A stretch of DNA of 64,000 nucleotides from Hemibagrus wyckioides (lineage: Eukaryota; Chordata; Actinopteri; Siluriformes; Bagridae): assembly GCF_019097595.1 (NCBI RefSeq), contig NC_080715.1, forward strand, positions 5,394,573-5,458,572, read 5' to 3'. Below, piece by piece: positions 59,640 to 64,000 of the stretch (within the stretch, counting starts at the first letter, position 1; every line of letters begins with the position of its first letter). The notes under the pieces are model-generated. The model did no database searches. It was not told where the DNA came from and saw nothing but the letters and a program-made list of their open reading frames with translations. The translations under genes and the position numbers were made by a program.

Positions 59640-62214
59640 CTGCTTTAATAAAGAAAATGCACATTAAGAGTGAACAGATTATAACAGGTTATAGCAGGTG
59701 GTATATGGTTATGGCAGAGAACCTATACTGCAATTGTGATGCAATACAAGAGAAGAGCTGAACATAGATAAAGTTAAAAATTGTGTTGCAGCAGAGCATG
59801 AAGCACTGATAGGTTACAACATGCAGCGAACGCTTATAACATAGTGTTTAGAAGTCATAATGTAGCGGAGATAGAATAATAACAGAGCATAGAGTCTGAA
59901 CATAGATAATGCTCGCATAAATGAAGTTGTAAATATCATCCTTAGCAATGGTTCTAAGAGAGAGTTATAAACAGTTATAGCAATGTAATATGTAAAAGAT
60001 ATTACATGTGTGCTTCCTTTTAGCTCTGCTATAACAGCAGTGGAAGCCTTTAATACATCTGTACGTCATATGTTATAACTTTCAGGATTGCTTTATTATA
60101 TTCAAAGCTGTTTGGTTATAACAGAGAGTTTGGAAGTTATAATGCATTATAGAGTAATAACAGGGCTTGACGTTAGAACCTGGATCAAGTTATTATTTAA
60201 AAAGTTGTTATAGAGCATAGACACAGCACAGTTTGGTTATAACAGGCAGTTATACAGTAACAGTGTATAAGGCCTCGAAGATTTACTCTTATGACTATGT
60301 AGTCTCTGTTATAACTGTTCAGTCTTTGTTGAAAGCCTTTAATACATCTGTGTGTCCTGTGGCCTGACTATCTACATCAGCTCTGTGTTCTGTTATAACT
60401 CTCCAGTCTCTGCTGCACGTAAAGTCGTATCAGGGCAGTCAGTCATTTGATGTACCTGTCTACGTTAACCATACGCTCTGTTATAACTATCTATAACTCT
60501 GTACAACTGTTTTCTGAGAGTTATAACATAGCAGTGTTGTGCCTGTGCTCTACAGTTGCATATATGTTAGCTTTATCTATGCTATAACTCTATCTGCGCT
60601 TTGGTCTAACTCCAGTTGGGGGGTTTGTTATAATTATCGGTGCCGATCTACGCTCTGTTATAACTACCTGTGCTCTCTTATACTGTATTTCTGTTAATCT
60701 GCCCATCTGTGCTCGGCTGTTTTTTCCATCCATGGTGTTATAGTTTGATTTATGCTCTGTTAACATTATGTGTACTCTGACTTTATCTACCTCAATCTGT
60801 CATGTCTGAGCTCTCTCATTACTTTATCTCTGCTAGATTCTATTCTTTATGGTAACTCTATGTATCTTCTATTATAACAATGTTCATAATCATTTATATG
60901 TTGCTATTACTAGCTATATAACATATTCCTGCTAACTCTAAGCTCTATGCCCTGTTACAACCAAGTAACTATGAGTATGCACTGTTATAACTCTGTCCTT
61001 GCTCTGTTTTAACACTAAATGTGCTGTTATAACTCCTGTCCTTGTGATTATGAAGTTCTATCTATGCCTTGCTATCCCCTATTATAACACTGTTCATTCT
61101 TATTTATATAATTGCTATTACTGTGCTTTATAACATATCCTTGCTAACTCTGTGACTATGCTCTGTTATACCCTCGTAACTCTATATATGCTGTTATAAC
61201 TATGACTATGCTCTGTTATAACTCTCTTTGTTCTGCTATAACACTAAATAACTTTGTCCTTGCTCTGTTATAACTTTTTGCTCTATTATAACTCTGCTTT
61301 GTAATAACACTAATACACAGTTATAACTCTTTTCTTGCTCTGTTATAACTCTATTTGCTCTGTAATAACTCTGTTTTGCTAGCATATCTCTATATCTGCT
61401 GAAACTCTGTCTGTGCTCTGTCATAACTCCTTATTATGCTCTGCTATGACTCACTATATGCTCTGGTATAAGTGTCTTTCCTGTTAAAACACTTTATTTG
61501 CTCCATTATTACTCCTTATATGCTCTGTTATGATTCTGTCTTTTGTCTGTTATAACTCATTTTATGCTCTGTTGGGACTCTTTCTTTTGTTATAACTCAT
61601 GTTTTCTGGCATAACACATTATATGCTTTGTTATGAATCTATCATTGTTAACTCTGCTACAAGCTTATGATCTTCTTTTAATCTATTCCAAGTTGTGCCT
61701 GCTCTGTTACAAGCTTATGATCTGTTATAACTCTGTACTCTGTTACACTGAGTTCTCTTTTCATTCTTCACATTTACAGCATTTATCAATGGCGTTTTAC
61801 AAATCTATGCTGTTATAACTCCTTGCTCTTCTACATACCAGAACAAAATCGGTTATAACTCTTTTCTACAGTATACTTTTGTAACAAGACCAAAAACTTG
61901 TTAAAAGTCACTGTTCTGCATATGCTTAAATAAAAGGCCTATGATCTGATCTTTCAGTATATATTTTTTTAGAAGTCCTATGATCTGCTATAACTCTATC
62001 TATGCCATGCTTCATAGCTAGGATCTGCTTTAACTCCATCTATGCTCCATTATAACTCTATGCTGTCAAGATCTGTTATAAAGCAATATGAGCTCTGCTG
62101 TAAATCATTCTATGCTCTGTTACAAGCCTATGACCTGTTAGAAATCTATAATCTCTTCTAATTCTGTGTATTCTCTATCAGTGATTTATAGGCTGTTATA
62201 ACATGTCATAACCT

Positions 62215-62307
<93 letters not shown>

Positions 62308-63225
62308 TCTATTACAAGCTTATGATGTATGTGTTCTAAGTATTTGTATGTTATATGTGCAAGCTCTGTTTTTACTTTATCTCAGCCTTGTAGCACGTCA
62401 TTGACACTGTCTGTGATCTGTTATAAAGCTGTCTATGCCCTGATGCAAACTTTTGACTTACTATATCTCTGTTATAACTTTATACTTTGATACAAATCTG
62501 TGACCAGTTATGACTGTATGCAGGCTCTGTTACAAACTTTTGCTCTGTTATATCTCTCTATCTATTCTCTGCTGCAAATCTATGCTCTATTGTGATTGAT
62601 TAACTTGTTACAAACCTATGCTCTGTTATACCACCATCTATACTCTGTTACAAACCTAAGCTCTGTTATAACACAACCTATACTCTGTTACAAACCTATG
62701 CTCTGTTATAACACCATCTGTACTCTGTTACAAACCTGTGCTCTGTTAAGGCTCTTTATATCTACTCTAATACAAGCCTATGCTCTGTTATATCTCTCTA
62801 TATATACTCTAATACAAATCTATGCTCTGTTATAACTCTCTCCGTATAATCTAATACAGATATATGCTCTCTTATAACTCTCCATATATACTTTGTTAAA
62901 AATCTATGCTCTCTTATAACACCATCTATACTCTTCCAAAGCTATGCTCTGTTATAACTCTCTACTTACACTCTAATACAAACCTATGCTCTGTTATAAT
63001 TCTCTACGTGTACTCTAATACAAACCTTTACTCAGTTATAACTCTATCTATGCTCTGTGATAATATTATTTGTCCTCTATTACAATTCTGTACTCATTTG
63101 TAACCCTTTCCCTGCTCTGTTATAACTTTATCTATACTATGTCACAAATCTGTGACCTGTTACAGCACTCTCGGTGCTCTGTTCCAACTCTATGCACAGT
63201 CATAACTCTATTCTGTAAAGCCCTG
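59640..63225 (+). repeat. Long degenerate minisatellite, 20-bp units in 40-bp dimers
   Basis: The recurring unit is CTATGCTCTGTTATAACACC AT followed by CTATACTCTGTTACAAAC, two related halves of 22 and 18 bp. It is most regular at 62,590-63,000, where units are about 40 bp. Elsewhere only GCTCTGTTATAACTCT words at variable spacing remain. The left end (59,640-60,500) is very diverged and reads mostly in the opposite sense (AACAGAG...TTATAAC). No open frame here is a gene. Confidence 0.88.
62219..62305. repeat. (TA)n microsatellite inside the minisatellite
   Basis: About 43 uninterrupted TA units, flanked on both sides by units of the 20/40-bp minisatellite. Confidence 0.98.
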
Positions 63226-64000
63226 TCAGACATTTTAACAGAAGCATTTTGGAAGCAGTATGAATAGATAACTCCAGGCTGAGCGATCGGCTTCCTGTAA
63301 TATTCTGAATCAGCCGCTCCGACCTGTTTGAAGGAGGGTCTGACTAGACACGTAGGGCTCCATTACAATAGAGAGTTTAACACTGACAGCGCAGGTGCTT
63401 TCCACTCATTATCAAACATGAGCTAAGCACCAAGGCTCTCTGCCGCGCAACAGTGTGTCCTTGTGGATGATTCTGAGTGTGTGTGGAGTTCAACCATGCA
63501 GCCAGTCATACAACAAAACAGTAAGTGGACTCGGATTGCTTGGAGAGCGGAAGTTTGTTTCGCTTTTAATTCAGATTTGTTTCATGTTTAACTCAAGTGT
63601 GGTAAATCATTCATATGTGAACGAACTCAGAAACAGTAACCGACAGACGCTGAGGGTGTATTGTGTAAGTTATAAACTAGGAGGGCATTGTGTATGTATG
63701 TGTGTGTGTGTGTGTATTGTGAGGCTTTCTCTGATGGGGTTGGGAGGAAAACAGATCAGTCAGGAAACAGTCGCTCCCCCTGGGCGAACGCGGGCCACGG
63801 CGCATAGCCGTTTCAAGCTCACGGTGCAGAGAGACGATGAAATCCAATCTAGATGTCAAGCATGTGGCTGAAAGGTTAACAAGCTCTCCCTGCAGGAGAG
63901 GAGAGGACGTCCCGCTGGCACACGCATCACTAAACAAAGCGCACGAGTGAGCCTGAGCAATCGGAGAAGGGCTGTAGTGTACACTGTGGCTGAAATCAAG
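63226..64000. other. Unique sequence with a possible exon end
   Basis: Higher-complexity DNA with a (TG)n run at about 63697-63716. A perfect GTAAGT donor at 63521 follows two short ATG frames (ATG 63467 and ATG 63496). The 138-codon frame over this stretch reads through that donor and through the TG repeat, so it is not called as a gene. Confidence 0.4.

Noticed and set aside
63455..63871. 138-codon plus-strand frame at the right edge
   Set aside because: It runs through a perfect splice donor and a (TG)n repeat, so it is unlikely to be one continuous coding exon.

Overview
The window looks like non-coding DNA of a teleost fish. Supporting this are fish-type L2 and RTE (Rex3-like) LINE remnants, several Tc1/mariner fragments, tRNA-derived SINEs, very abundant microsatellites and AT-rich intergenic sequence. 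The most frequent SINE closely resembles one I associate with catfish (Siluriformes), so a catfish-like species is my best guess. This is family recognition from memory, not a database search. There are no operons, CRISPR arrays, rRNA genes or functional tRNA genes, and no complete protein-coding gene. Nearly all long open frames are artefacts of simple repeats, minisatellites or transposon relics.

Layout. Positions 1-3477 are one uninterrupted pentanucleotide satellite (GTAGT with GTAAT variants) that runs off the left edge. A 690-bp CT-rich tract follows, then AT-rich sequence with a retroposon tail (5.6-5.8 kb), a small TTTG/TTAG-rich minisatellite (8.0-8.4 kb) and a Tc1-like relic (8.7-9.0 kb). 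From 9.1 to 16.5 kb lies a 28-bp minisatellite of about 228 core units. Each unit is a dimer of two 14-bp halves, there are higher-order duplications, and both edges are decayed. From 16.5 to 47 kb there is ordinary interspersed-repeat territory: Tc1/mariner relics and a short MITE, L2 LINE remnants, at least six tRNA-SINE copies, a SINE nested in a DNA transposon, and an RTE-like LINE carrying a SINE. From 47 to 64 kb the sequence has more unique, possibly regulatory stretches. These include six copies of a CTGGCAACC motif (47.2-49.1 kb), a second minisatellite (49.7-51.1 kb), a tandem pair of perfect CREs (52.36 kb), one convincing splice-bounded candidate exon (53.25 kb) and a third long dimeric minisatellite (59.6-63.2 kb).

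Genes. The best coding candidate is 53247-53295: acceptor, short 5' leader, an ATG with nine codons, and a perfect GTAAGT donor. Its peptide MEATDGYLA resembles the start of Helios (IKZF2) as I remember it, and the phase-1 exon end fits the Ikaros family. If correct, the right third of the window is the 5' part of an ikzf2-like gene (plus strand), with the large first intron holding the minisatellites and candidate enhancers, and the zinc-finger exons beyond the right edge. Other splice-bounded segments (47276-47382, 55160-55212, one ending at 63520) are weaker and are reported as candidates only.
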